From NCBI RefSeq assembly GCF_029784135.1, contig NC_073745.1:51412285-51476284 (forward strand): a stretch of 64,000 nucleotides of DNA, read 5' to 3'. Positions within the stretch are counted from its first letter, which is position 1. Every line of letters begins with the position of its first letter. A program made the position numbers and the translations under genes. This DNA comes from Toxorhynchites rutilus septentrionalis. Taxonomy: Eukaryota > Arthropoda > Insecta > Diptera > Culicidae. Shown here one piece after another: positions 10,386-21,782 of the stretch. The notes below the pieces were generated by a model. The model saw nothing but the letters and a program-made list of their open reading frames with translations, did not search any database and was not told where the DNA came from.

Positions 10386-12212
10386 CAGACTACTGTACCA
10401 CAAAAACAAACTACTGTACCACAAGCGTTTACAAAACATAACATCTTTTATCGCATATACAATTAGCCCGCATTAATCTAAAATATGTATTACAGCTGAT
10501 AAAATTTAAGAATAAGTAGGGGATAATAAAAAAAACTGATCGAATAAAAATCGCAGCTTTGTTCCCTGCTTATAAATTTTTGTACGGTGTGCATCACAAT
10601 ATACAGACATTTGCTGCATTGACCCCAAAAACGCTTGCTGTCGGTATGATAATTGTTCAAATGAGTGCAATCACGGGAAAATTATCGCTTGGCGATCCTT
10701 CTCTGTCTCATCAACACACAAATCCGATCGATGGAGAGTGAATCATCGGTCGACAGAGCTGCTGTTCTTTCTACTTACGAGACAGAATGCACTTGTCTAC
10801 CACATGTTTGGATTCGCTCACTCACTGAGTGGTATCGTATGATGCAAGACGAACACGTTGATTGAAGAAGCTGTTTTCACTTGCTGGAAAAAATTGGTTG
10901 CTTTCGTCGATTCTCTCGTCAATCACCAACATTGAATGTGAGTATGTATTCAACCAATTCAATTTTCATCACATTCTGTTAAGTATTCGCTCTTTCAGCG
11001 AATAATGTACCCTCCCCTGAACGATCGATCACGGTCTGCTTCTGAATTTTACGGTTTATTTGTTTATTTACACAAAAGAAAACCGTTTCTTCGGGAAATA
11101 TCCATTTTATTTAGCCCCTCCCGTGGCCGAACGCTGTCGAATGCAGACGCGCGCCATTGTTAAATGCATCACAATGGCGTCTGCATTCGATAGTATGCGA
11201 CAGAGGCACTTGACATTGTGTGAGGAAAATTAGATTTGCGATATTCCGTTCATTTTTTCTCCTTCTTTTTTGTTAGTGGCGCTGTTCGAAATTGTTCGTC
11301 TCTGGTTCTCCTCACAACGCAGATGTTGTTTGAGTCATTGAAAACTAAATTGATCGAACGTAGTTCGTGCGACGATTACTCTTGGCATGAGTTTTCCTTT
11401 TTGGGGTGGGCATGTGTGTTCTTTTCTTCTGCTCGCGACGAACAAATGCTATTACCTTTCTGGCTTGTTTGAACAATGTTTTCCTTTTCTCCATGAAAGC
11501 TGCATCAACAGAGCGATAAATTGATGGTGACATTAATCCATCTGGTACACGGCACCATTGTAAGAATTGATACTATTCCCTCTGTCCGTATTCCAGAATA
11601 ATACCTGGTAAAAAGGGTATTTTGGACAGAAATGCCAGATTATTTTCCGTGTAATTCTGCAATCTTTTTAGAAACTAAGATTTACACGGATTTTATTTTT
11701 TGCAATACAAAAATTCGATCGGCTTGAACTTGGAGCATTTCTTTTAATCGTGCCTTTGAAAACCTTAACACCTAAACATATTGTAGGTGTGTGCGAGAAA
11801 TATTGAGTCTTCGTCAAGTGGAACCTGGAGAAGACCCTGTGGACTATTAAGAGCGAAAATCAGTTGAAGTCAATCTAATAAGTATTCCGGTGAACATCAT
11901 GAACGGAGAAGAAGAAAAGAATAATAGAATAGTTATTGTTAATGAAATTGTTCGCAGTTTCTAATCAAAGGTGGAATTCGATGAAATGATTTTATACGAC
12001 CACGGTTCGATGATCGATGCATTCCAAAATAATATTCGATGTTATTATTGGGTAATTGAATAAAATAACTTCGTATTCCTACGTCAAAAAGTCGGTTGTG
12101 TCCACCTTTATTTTTAAAATTTCGCTACAACATCATTCCAACCACTTCCATATGAACCTCCAGCTAGAAATTTCAAAAACCAAAACTAAATTATTAAATT
12201 ATAATTAGTAAA
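10386..12212. other. Intergenic stretch with no recognised gene
   Basis: A 14-bp word CTACTGTACCACAA occurs twice at about 10391-10424 just beyond the LINE tail. ORFs of 60-78 codons here lack domains and overlap on both strands. Apart from the hairpin at 11132-11202, nothing was recognised. Confidence 0.5.
11132..11202. repeat. Perfect-stem hairpin, ~27-bp arms
   Basis: CGAATGCAGACGC...CCATTGT on the left is answered by ACAATGGCGTCTGCATTCG on the right across a ~10-base loop. The left arm has three extra bases (GCG). It may be the joined ends of a deleted DNA element or a small hairpin element. No product is implied. Confidence 0.55.
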
Positions 12213-12214
12213 TA

Positions 12215-13021
12215 TTAGGCTGTCAAAAAAGTCCTGCGGTATTTTTTTTAAATTTTCATTTGTTCATAAAATTAGTTACAATCATCTGTTTTAAGTCAAA
12301 TATGCGCCGTTTTGTTCGATGACTTGTTCCTAACGAGATGCCAACTTCATAATACCCCTGTTATAGAAGCTCGCTTCCTTATTGGCAAAAAACTCGGATA
12401 GCCAATTTTCACAGGCCTCTTTTGTGGCTAACTTCTGACTACCTAGCTCGTTCGCCATGGACAAAAACATGTGGTAGTCACTTGGTGCAAGGTCCGGACT
12501 ATACGGCGGATGCAAAAGAACCTCCCATCCGAGCTCCCGGAGCTTCTGGCGCGTCACCAAAGAAGTGTGTGGCCTGGCGTTGTCCTGATGGAAGACAATG
12601 CGGCCTCTGTTTATCATAGATGGCCTCTTCTTCATGAGTGCTACCTTCAAGCGGTCCAGTTGTTGGCAGTACAGGTCCGAATTGAGCGTTTGGCCATAGG
12701 GAAGCAGCTCATAATAGATTATTCCAAACACACAGCAGAACCTTCCTGGCCGTTAATGAGGGCTTGGCCACCGTCTGAGCCGCTTCAGCGGGCTTCGACC
12801 ACGACCGTTTGCGCTTCACGTTGTCGTAAGTGATCCACTTTTCATCGCCAGTCACTATCCGCTTCAGAAATCAAACAAAACACTGTCAAGGACTATATTA
12901 TAGCGCGCAAAAATACCTTTCCAACAAGCTATAGTATGACTCGATACAATGAATACAACTAGAACTACGCGCTTACAACGACACCTCGCGGAAATACCGC
13001 AGGACTTTTTTGACAGCCTAA
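12215..13021 (-). mobile_element. Internally deleted mariner transposon
   Basis: The element begins TTAGGCTGTCAAAAAAGTCC and ends with its reverse complement, flanked by TA on both sides (12213-12214 and 13022-13023), the canonical mariner target duplication. At 807 bp it is shorter than the roughly 1.3 kb of complete mariners. The N-terminal DNA-binding half of the transposase has been deleted, while both ends and the catalytic half remain. Confidence 0.9.
12330..12870 (-). pseudogene. Mariner transposase, catalytic half (D,D34D)
   Basis: On the minus strand the catalytic core reads TGDEKWITYDN near 12860 (first Asp), HQDNARPH near 12590 (second Asp) and YSPDLAPSDYHMF near 12500 (third Asp). 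Exactly 34 residues separate the second and third Asp, the signature of true mariners. Reading is broken between TGDEKW and the long ORF (12330-12731) by a small deletion after LLCVW. The helix-turn-helix region is absent. The three catalytic residues survive, but no functional transposase can be made from this copy. Confidence 0.85.
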
Positions 13022-13091
13022 TATAAAGGATTTTCTGGTAAATGCTACCGACCTATCGTCATTTTCTATTGTACTAATAAACCTACACTCT

Positions 13092-14194
13092 GCAGGGTTG
13101 CCAATAATATTTTTGAAAAAACTGGAAGATAGCTCCTCAAAAAACTGGATCCTGTAAAAAAATTATTTTTTATGAAGACCGGCTATGATTTATCTAAATT
13201 AAATTTTTACCAATTTCAATGCTTGAGAAATAGAATGCTTCGTGTAATATTTGTATGTTGTTCATAAAACTGTAACTGTAATTACTGTGAAACAATATTT
13301 GAGGGATGGTTTTATTTGGGCAAAACTGCGTATAGTTCGATACCTCAAAAAGGTACGGATCAGAATGAGATACGAGGTAAAATACCAAAAAAAAATACCA
13401 TCAACAACTCAATAGTGTTATTTCAATACTCAAATAACCACAAACAACGTTGCTCAAGTATTACTTTGGTATTATCAAATTTTGGTATTGAGAAGCTATT
13501 TCTCTCAATTTTTTTTGGTGTTATTCATTGCTAATTTACATCTTTTAATTAGGCTTGCACAAACCAAATTTCGGTATCAAGATCAAGATGAGGGACCCTT
13601 AAATATCTAGAGGAAATATTTCGAGAAAGTACTTTTGAAAAAATATGCATAGTATGCTTTTTTTGCAAATCATATACTATGGTTCACATGCATTTTATGC
13701 AAAATATGTATTAGCTATTTAGGGGAGTTTGTTTGCATTAATTAAATTAATTATATTTAGAACAAAAATTCCTTTGAGTGCCTATGAGAACTAATATCCA
13801 TTTGTTGTAAACGAAAGCAAGGTTACTTAGGTTTTATATTCATATCAATTAAGTTTTTAAAGTAGTTTGATAAGTTTCCACCATTCGGGAAAGCTCTTCG
13901 TTTTGGAATTTTCGACAAAACACCGACGGATTGAACAAAATGGAAATAACCGAATTACAACCTCGCCAGAGATCGATCCAAGATCGAATGATAAATGTCA
14001 GAAAATAAAATTACATAAGGAATAGGAAGAGGGAGGGACAGATAATATTTATCATTGTAAATTTATTTTATTTAAAATGGATAAAACTGGACGATATTCC
14101 AGAAAACTGGAAGATTTTAGGGTTCAACTGGATGACTGGATCGAGAAAAAAAAACTGGAAGAATCCAGTTTAAACTGGAACATTGGCAACGCTG
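13092..14194. mobile_element. Non-autonomous hAT element (8-bp target duplication)
   Basis: The ends are CAGGGTTGCCAA on the left and, in reverse complement, CAGCGTTGCCAA on the right. The octamer ACACTCTG flanks both sides (13084-13091 and 14195-14202), a perfect 8-bp duplication typical of hAT. The target lay in the outer terminal repeat of the Tc1 element. Short 'aactggaaga' words are repeated near both ends. No transposase ORF is visible in the 1103 bp. Confidence 0.88.
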
Positions 14195-14440
14195 ACACTC
14201 TGTCCAGCTTCTATAAGACCAGGTGCTGATCTTGCTGCTTTGTGTCATCGTAAACAAACAATGCTACAATTTATATTCTAGTGTGTAGGTATTGGTGACT
14301 ACCACACACTGCATGATTTCCATATGTGTGTGTGCAAGCGCTGAGCGTGAACGAATGTTTTCGTATTTTCAACTGTCAAGTTTTTATAAGACCAGTTACA
14401 TTTTCCGTTGTTTTAGTTGTTTTGATCAATTAAATCTGTA

Positions 14441-16310
14441 AATTGCCGAAGGGAAAAGTCCTCACGAAGAGAGAAGAAAGACAAATCGATGCATCTCACC
14501 AAGAAAATGTTGGTATCAGAGAAACTTCTCGTCGGATCGGACGATCCCATCAAGTAGGGTAAGACGGGGTGAGTTGGACATACGGGGTGATTTGGACCAC
14601 CCCTTTATCTCAAAAAGTACGGCTCAACTTGGATTTCTTATAATGTCATTTCCTTTTATTATTGAACCGTATGTAACTAACGTAAAAAAACTTTGGTAAA
14701 ATTCGACAGGTGGAAGGAAACGGTAGCATGAACACAACAAGCACTCCGATTGTCAAAAATGTGAGTTTTCCGATCGTGGTTTTAAGGTTTTTCCCGCTGA
14801 TTAAACAAACTGTTCGTGTATTGTGCAGTAAAGTTCTGTTCGCCTACAGAAGAGGAACAATTTGATGTAGCGAAACTGTAAGTTTGATAACAATAAATGA
14901 AATTATTTGCATTTCAATTTTTGCATGTTGTGTGGGGTGACATGGATACGTTTCTGTGGGGTGAATTGGTCCTACAGGTTTGAGGCTTTTCTTTGATCTA
15001 ATTGATTCCAGATGTTACGGAATTACGAAAAGAGGATGGGCAGACAACGTTGGAAGAAGGAGGAGGTTGAAAGAGCAACTCAGGCCATCAAGAACGGATT
15101 TTCTTTGACCAACAACGAAAGTGTTTGAAAATGCTCGAACAACAGTGAAAATATTCATGCAGAATTCGAGATGGTGTCGATCCAATTTTTCTGGTCTGGA
15201 ATCTGGCCAAGACACCTGGTATCGATCCCAAAACACTGTTACTGATTGTAACATTATCCCAAAATACTTTACATAAACATAAGTATTTTTTTTCGATGAA
15301 GCACACACTGGACTAAATCACCCCACGCATCAAATTTTAATGTCCAAAAATCATCTCTTTTATTTTATGATATATTTGGTAGTTTGAAGCTTGATATAAT
15401 GATTAAACATTATTGATTGAGAGAAAACAAGTGTAGCTCAGTATACAATGTGACATTTTTGATTTAGACCGTATTGGTTTGGAAATATTTGCTTAGGTGG
15501 TCCAAATTCCCCCTTTTCCCCTAGTGCTCAATTATTTGGCGAATCCTCAAGGATACGGTAAGAAGGAGAGAGCTCCACGTAAATAGAAGCTCTCTGACCG
15601 GGATAAGCGGGAAATAGCTAGAACAGGTTCGAATACCGCAAAATCGCATGTGCAAATAAAGCAATATTTTAACTACTCAACTGCTCGGGTGACAATTCGT
15701 TAAATTTTGGTGAAAAATCCTCACATAAAGAGTGCTTAAAAGGTTGAAACTACTCATCTTACACCATCTTACATCGGAAGACGTCGGAGTTTTGCCAAAG
15801 CTCACATGAACCAACAGTGGGACATGGTATGTTGTGATAAAGAATGTTTCCAAAAGAATACATTTCGCGCTATACCATTACGAGAAATTCTTCAATACAT
15901 AGGCTATCTTCATTGACGATAAAAAGTTCAATTTGGATGGTTTCAACAGGTACTGGCGTGATTTACGGAAGAAGGAACAGTTTTTTTCAACCAGGAATTT
16001 TGGTGGAGGCTTGCGCATGGTTTGGGCGAGGTTATGTGCAACCGGATAGCTCAAGATATCTTTCACATCATTCAAGGATTACACACATGTTCTGGAATCC
16101 TCTTTCCTACCGTTTTTGCGTGGATATCGTCATAATATCGTATCGATATCGTCACATTCCAGAAAAACAATACTATTATTCGTACCAGCAAGGAAACTAA
16201 GCAATGGATTAAGGACCAAAAACTTAATTTTTTGGACTGGCCGGCTCGCTCTCCCGACTTGAATCCTGTTGAAAATCTTAGGGAGGATCCTTGTACGCAG
16301 AATCTACACT
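14441..16310 (+). pseudogene. Tc1 transposase, interrupted and decayed
   Basis: Before the pogo-like insertion the reading is KREERQIDA...RRIGRSHQ, the N-terminal helix-turn-helix of Tc1 transposases. It resumes at about 15522 with VLNYLANPQGYGKK and SDRDKREIARTGSN, then TSKETKQWIKD and LDWPARSPDLNPVENL near 16190-16290, the region holding the final acidic residue. The catalytic QQDN motif appears changed (reads QKNN). Several stops and frameshifts interrupt the rest. The protein is dead both through the insertion and through point decay. Confidence 0.8.
14558..15521 (+). mobile_element. Pogo-like element inserted in Tc1 transposase
   Basis: The insert begins GGGTAAGACGGGGTGA and ends, in reverse complement, GGGGAAAAGGGGGAAT, G-rich imperfect inverted repeats. 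TA (or TAG) is present on both sides (14555-14557 and 15522-15524) and once in the Tc1 frame, consistent with a TA duplication. At 15011-15127 a short frame reads MLRNYEKRMGRQRWKKEEVE then AIKNGFSLTNNE. This resembles the psq-type helix-turn-helix that opens many pogo/CENP-B-like proteins. The rest of the transposase is absent, so this is a deleted, non-autonomous copy. Confidence 0.7.
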
Positions 16311-16720
16311 GAGGGAAAACGGTACACCACGCCTGGAGAGCTCAAGGTCACAATTTTAGGAAAATAGTAAAAATATCGAAAAATCCGTTCAGCAGAATTT
16401 GGTAAATTGTATTCCAAAATTTTCAAGGTAATTAGTCGAAATGGTAAGGTTACCAATTACTGACATGTAAATCAGCCGATCATTTGAATTTTTCATTGAT
16501 AAAACTTATGAATTTTGAAGTGGTCTTATAGAAACTGGAGAGCTGAAATTATCATATTTAAGCACAATAAATAAACAAACAACTCTTTTGAACGAAATTG
16601 ACGTTAAATATACTTTATTCTAAGCATTCAACAATTTATGAATGTATCTTGTTGAAATTCTAACTGTTTGTGTTGCAACTAAATAGAATCAAGGTAGTCT
16701 CATAGAAGTTGGACAGAGTG

Positions 16721-17662
16721 TGTATGTCAAGCAGAAACATGATTCGTAAGCCTAATATCGGCTACATTTTCCAGACGAAAATGCAAGTATTAGAATGATA
16801 TTCTTATTATACCTCCGTATTGCCTTATGGCAAAATAAAAAAAATTGTTAATACCGCTTTTCTCACCAATCTAAAGAAATGACAAAACTCAAGCTTACTA
16901 ATGCTATCGAGTGAAATATACTAACCTCTGGTAGGAATGTGGGATTGTTGACAATATTTCCAAAAAAAAATTGCACATTTTACTAAAATTTGTATTACCA
17001 AAGGTATTTGGTAGTTTTCTACCGAGGTTTTTCTTAGTGTATAGACGAATTTCATGTCAACTTGTCTTAGAAGTTGGCAGCACCATATCAGATAGTAGTG
17101 GAACGTTGTGAATGTAAAGACATGAGTCATTTATGCAACTTCGCATACTTGGAATTAAAATTAAAGAATTAAACTTTTTGAAAAGGGCCGAATTTTTTTT
17201 TCTTTAATTTTTTACGAAAAAATATTACTCAAAAACTATAATACCAACAAACTTATGATCAAAGGATGAAATGTAGAAAAAATTTGTTGAATGTGAAAAT
17301 TTTCATATCAAAATACCAAAGAAAATTAAAAAAAAAAATTCGTTGAAGAAAAAATATTTTAAAAATTCAAACTTTTTCTCCAAGTCGTATTTTTTGTGAT
17401 GATATCGATGCAAGTGTCAGAACTTTTGAGTTGTTTGGTTCACTTGTTGCATATCTTCAGAGAATTATTCTGTTTTGACTTGCATCCCTTTGGGAAACAT
17501 TTCAGAAACGCTTCAATATATGCAATTTGCAACACATGTTCATTTGTTTTGATCAGCATTTGTTTTATGGTGCTACCAGAATAGTCTATACAAGGTAAGT
17601 GTTCAATCCAGCATTATTTATATTAATTATGTTATAACTTACAATGTAGAATTTAATTCCAG
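16721..17662. other. AT-rich stretch, no recognised gene
   Basis: Low-complexity A/T sequence with poly-A and poly-T tracts (17200-17350). ORFs here have no domains. Nothing further was recognised. Confidence 0.5.
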
Positions 17663-17878
17663 CGCATATTGGCTGAAAATGAGTGGCGGAAGAAAAAAAA
17701 AACAAATCACCACCAGTTTCAACGGCTCCTTGAAACAATGGAAGCGAATGTAGACATTGCTCGAGGTTTTTGTGGAGGCATTTCTAATATAATCCCGGTG
17801 TAGGAAAAGTTGGAGGAATTCAAAGAGGAGCTTAATGCACTGAGACCACTAATGCATCTAGGTTCAGAATGGCAGAAA
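17663..17878 (+). pseudogene. Relic exon of a Myb/SANT-like DNA-binding domain
   Basis: Between an acceptor-like CCAG (17659-17662) and a donor-like GTAAGT (17879), the frame reads HHQFQRLLETMEANVDIARG, a broken stretch, then EKLEEFKEELNALRP and SEWQK. This spacing of aromatic and acidic residues resembles the Myb/SANT-like domain found in transposon-derived regulators and in Harbinger companion proteins. One internal stop (TAG at about 17803) interrupts it. It is most likely a fragment of a DNA transposon or of a gene captured by one. No other exon was found nearby. Confidence 0.5.
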
Positions 17879-17881
17879 GTA

Positions 17882-19582
17882 AGTATTTCTTTTACGATAC
17901 ACATAACTTTCATAAGTAAATTTTATCATACTCTTTGAATTTCTCTCAACCGAATTTCCTACTTAAAATTGCTTACTTCTACTAGCATACATTAGAACGT
18001 TATTTTTGGCAGCAATTTTCTTTTTTTTTTCATGCATGACTCTTTACGGAATTTTATAGATTTTCTAATAATTATATATTTTGTACAGCAAATTGTTCCA
18101 CGCTGTCGTTTTTATAACACATGCATGCGTGCCTTATGCCTATTAAGCTTTATTCTTTGAGAGAATATCAATTTACTCCAAAACATAACCATATTAACAC
18201 TTTTGGAAATACATTTTCATAGCAGATGTCCCAAAAAAAGATTTGGCATCCTTTTTATAGTGCTTCACGAAACATTTCAAACTTGTTTCAAAATATTTCT
18301 TCACAACCGCTGACATTCGAGCTTGCTAACGAATCGAGCAGTTTTCCTCGATTTCTATAATTCCAGATTTTACTCGGTGTGATAGTGATAGTGATTGTAT
18401 TGAATCCTCGATTCGATTTCTATAATAGGGCCCTATGTTTTATCAATACAGAAATCATTAAACTATCCATCTATAAGGTCGTGGCTAAATAATGTAAAAG
18501 CCATGACCACAACAAAAAATCATGGGCCTACCACTCACTATCAAATTTCGGAAAGGCCTATTGATTTACTATGGAACTCGCAGTCGCGAATAATTCGCAC
18601 GGCGGATCACCCGCTCGCTTATAATCGGGGTTCTACTGTCATAGTCTTATTTATAGAATGAAAAACATTTGCATGTAGATAATATTACTTGCATATATTT
18701 TCGCAAACTAAAATGATCTGGCATCTCTGAAACTGAAAGGAACAGTCTGTATTTGTGAAGCGAGTATTATGATGTGTGTTTTGAAAAGGAAAAACGAGTT
18801 TTAAAGTGAAAATTATGAATAAAAATTAAATGTTCCGAATCAAATTAGTATTCTATGTGAATGCAAATCACTTTTTTTCTGCAAGTGGTGAGAAAATCCC
18901 ATACAAAAATTGTGTCTGAAATTGACGTTATATTATAATAATAACTTTTAGTAGGAATATCTGAAAATTCAGAGGAAATAGGATAAGTTAGAGTTAGCTA
19001 CGCGCTTCAACTAATTAAATAATACCAAGTAGATATTTTCATTCAATTTTTACCAATTTAAAATTGCCTTTTAGCCTCTTAATCTGATGGAGAATAGTTT
19101 GGAGCCCAAACTCGAATGTCGCCACTAGCCATCGCGGATACTTTTGTTGCCTCGGGTTGAGGGCGATATTGACCGTGTAAGGTGGCAAAATATTGATTGA
19201 GGTTAGATCGGATGTTGAAAGCCTAGTTGTCACGATATTGAAGACACTTATTGTCAATCATTTTGATCTTGTAAGGTGCCCATGAGAGGCGGAAGAATGT
19301 TATACGCTCACTTTGATTCTCGCGAGAAACGCAATGCTGATTTTTATTTTTCGGCGTGTGGCTTCGTTTTCAGTAACTTCTTGATGCCGATAATGGTTTT
19401 TCACTTCTCAAGCACAGCTGAAACATTGCATGAAAACATGCGGTAACGTTAGGTTTCATCGTGAAGTGAACTTGAGATGGGTTAATATTTGAACAATTCT
19501 GACGCTGTCTAAACGTTGGTAAAGTTAGCTTTGATTCTATGCTCCATATTTTCAGTACTAAATGAGAGACGAAAAAGCAAGC
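17882..19582. other. Intergenic stretch with no recognised gene
   Basis: Nothing convincing was found on either strand. A phrase near 18590-18640 ('cggcggatcacccgctcgcttataatcggggttctactgt') has the flavour of a DNA-transposon terminus, but no partner end was located. A 72-codon frame at 19039-19257 shows no recognisable domain. Confidence 0.45.
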
Positions 19583-19735
19583 TCGGTGAGCAGTGAGCGG
19601 TGAGTATTGAGTGTTGAACGTTGTGTGTTGTGCGTTGATCATCGAACATTGAGCGTTTACCATTTAGCGTTGAGCGTTTGGCGTTTTGCGTTTGGCTTTT
19701 AGCGTTTAGCGTATAGCGGTGACCGTTGACCGTTG
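19583..19735. repeat. Degenerate heptamer array (TTGAGCG-like)
   Basis: About twenty seven-base units of the form (G/C)(C/A)GTT(G/T)(A/G) follow one another, for example GCGTTGA, GCGTTTG and GCGTTTA. The units drift in sequence along the array. The array lies in otherwise unstructured intergenic DNA. It is a satellite-like simple repeat, and no telomeric function is claimed. Confidence 0.7.
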
Positions 19736-20624
19736 TATTTGGTTCCGTTTCCGTTTTCGTTTGTACATGTGTTCTTTTACTGCCGCCATTTCGCTCTTAC
19801 ACTTTTTTCGTCTCGCTATAACACTTGTCTATCCCAGCTCTCCTAACTTAATTTTCGGTCTATAAGTGCCGTTTCCAATAAACCGGAAGCCATCGTTTTT
19901 ATTTTCAAAATGACATCGGCATCGGAATCGACTTCCGCTGTTATAGTCCTTCCACCCAATACCCATATCATAGGGGGTTTCGATCATTGTTGGTCACTCA
20001 GGGCCATTATCAGTAAACCGAAAGTCAAAACGAGATTATAGATTATATACATTTTGACCGCTTGAAAGTTCTAGTGTTAAAAAGTTATACTATACATTTT
20101 AATGGTGGAAGTTGACAAACAACAAGAGTTTTATATCATGAATGGCTGTTGCAATTTGGGCTGTCGGGACATGGCCACCTTCCCCTACTGTTTACGTATT
20201 AATAGGTCAATTTTTTCGTCAAAAAGCAGTCTCCAATGTTTTTTTTATTTATTGTACACATACCTACAGTAGAACATTTTGTGCTGCGGGTGAAACGGAC
20301 TTAAGGGGGAGGTGATAGGGTCAAATTTTATTTTCTCTCTCCCATCGTTTTTCTGTCCAGCAACCGTAATAAAACAAACAAAGAGAAAGATAGAGAGCGC
20401 AAGTTGTATGCTTTTTCCACCTCTAACTTTTCACTGTGCCTCCATCTCCTTCAGAAGCTGTCCATCTTACCTCACCAGGACGAATAATGAATCATAATTT
20501 TTCAGTCACAAATAAATTTACCTATGTTTTGCATTTCTAACATCACTTTGATGTTAACTTACTTACCGTATTATGTATAACCTCTAATGAAATAAGTTTT
20601 GGAATTAAACCACGTGAAAATGTT
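19736..20624. other. Spacer before the second Tc1/Tc3-like transposon
   Basis: No gene or structured repeat was recognised. The 61-codon frame at 20312-20497 has no domain. Confidence 0.45.
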
Positions 20625-20889
20625 CAGTTGTAGACATTCGTTTAGCCGCCCCCTATTTTTCCTCAATATTTTTAAAAATAAGTCAATTCTTTGTACAGTT
20701 TTGTTCATAAAAGACTATTATTGTTTATTTTCATCGAATTCATTCTAAAAAAAATATAAATTCACTTTTTGTTTTCTAAGTAATTCAAATATGTGGAATC
20801 AGGGTGGACATTCGTTCAGCCGCATCCTAAAATTTCAATAAAAGAAAATTTGTGCGGCAAATTTCGAGTCCAATCGGTAACTAATATTT

Positions 20890-21615
20890 AGTATGTCCAC
20901 CTCCATTTCGAATCACTTTGAAAACTCGATTTGGCATCGAGTCAGAGCTTTTAAAGTGTTGCCATATTAATTATAGCCCAACTTTGCTGTATTACTGCCT
21001 TGAGACTGGAAATGTTGTCAAATTCTCATCCGTTTGCATAGACCATTTCGGCCAAGATTCTCCCTAGGTTCTCTATGGGATTGCAATCGACTGCCAGCAG
21101 GTCATTCAAGAAGCGGAATGTCCTTCTCGGCAAACCATGCCTTCGATTGCTTGGAAACGTGGATCTATGCATAATCCTGCTGAAAAAACGACATCCTCGG
21201 TAGCGTTATTCTCAATATGACCAATAAAAACGTCCTCCAGTAATTGAAGATACTTTCGGGTGAAAATGAAACAAATGAGAAGCTTGCTGTGATAGGAAAA
21301 GGGCTCCCCACACTGTCAAACTTCCGCCCCCAAAGTTTCGCTTTGATCTCACGACATGCCGTTGACTTAAATTGTACCAATAGCAACTGTAACAGTCCGG
21401 ACCATCCAAATTGAACTTTTTTCGCCGGAAAATACAAAGAAATTTCGTACCACTTTCTCAGATAGGCCAATTTTTGTTACGATCGAGCGATTAGAAAACT
21501 TTTGTTCACTGAATATCTTTATTATTCTCCGCCCCTCTTCCGTCAATAGAATATCTTTCGCCATTCCTTTAAATTCTACATAAATCACTAATCTGACCAA
21601 CTTCTTAGGTTGCAC
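20890..21615 (-). pseudogene. Tc1/Tc3-like transposase relic
   Basis: The minus-strand frames give MAKDILLTEEGRRIIKIF then IVTKIGLSEKVVRNF (N-terminal helix-turn-helix). FNLDGPDCYSCYWY and FGGGSLTVWGA follow, the block around the first catalytic Asp (NLDGPD). Near 20895-20930 a C-terminal SMPNRVFKVIRNGGGHTKY is readable. The region that should hold the second Asp and final acidic residue is riddled with stops and frameshifts. This is a dead copy interpreted from fragments. Confidence 0.7.
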
Positions 21616-21782
21616 ATCTAATATTTATCTTGTAAATTGAACATTCCCAAGTATTTTTTCAAAAAACACAGATACAGGCTTGGTTATTATGCGAAAACCT
21701 AATTTTTATGCCCTGCGGCTAAACGTATGTCTCGGGAAAAACGACGTTTGAATGTTTATATCCACCGACGCCGCCTTGTGTG

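Larger units (their letters stand above)
13085..16720 (+). mobile_element. Tc1-like transposon with IR/DR ends, host of two later insertions
   Basis: The left terminal repeat CACTCTG...TCCAGCTTCTATAAGACC (split by the hAT insertion) matches the right terminal repeat GTCTCATAGAAGTTGGACAG at 16698-16720. Each end has a second, inner copy (about 14373-14396 and 16520-16542), giving the IR/DR arrangement of some Tc1 families. Removing the two insertions leaves about 1.56 kb, a normal Tc1 length. TA precedes the left end (13083-13084). The right flank reads TGTA, so the right TA is unclear. Confidence 0.85.

Noticed and set aside
19039..19257. 72-codon minus-strand ORF as a possible retrotransposon fragment
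   Set aside because: No motif could be tied to a known domain.
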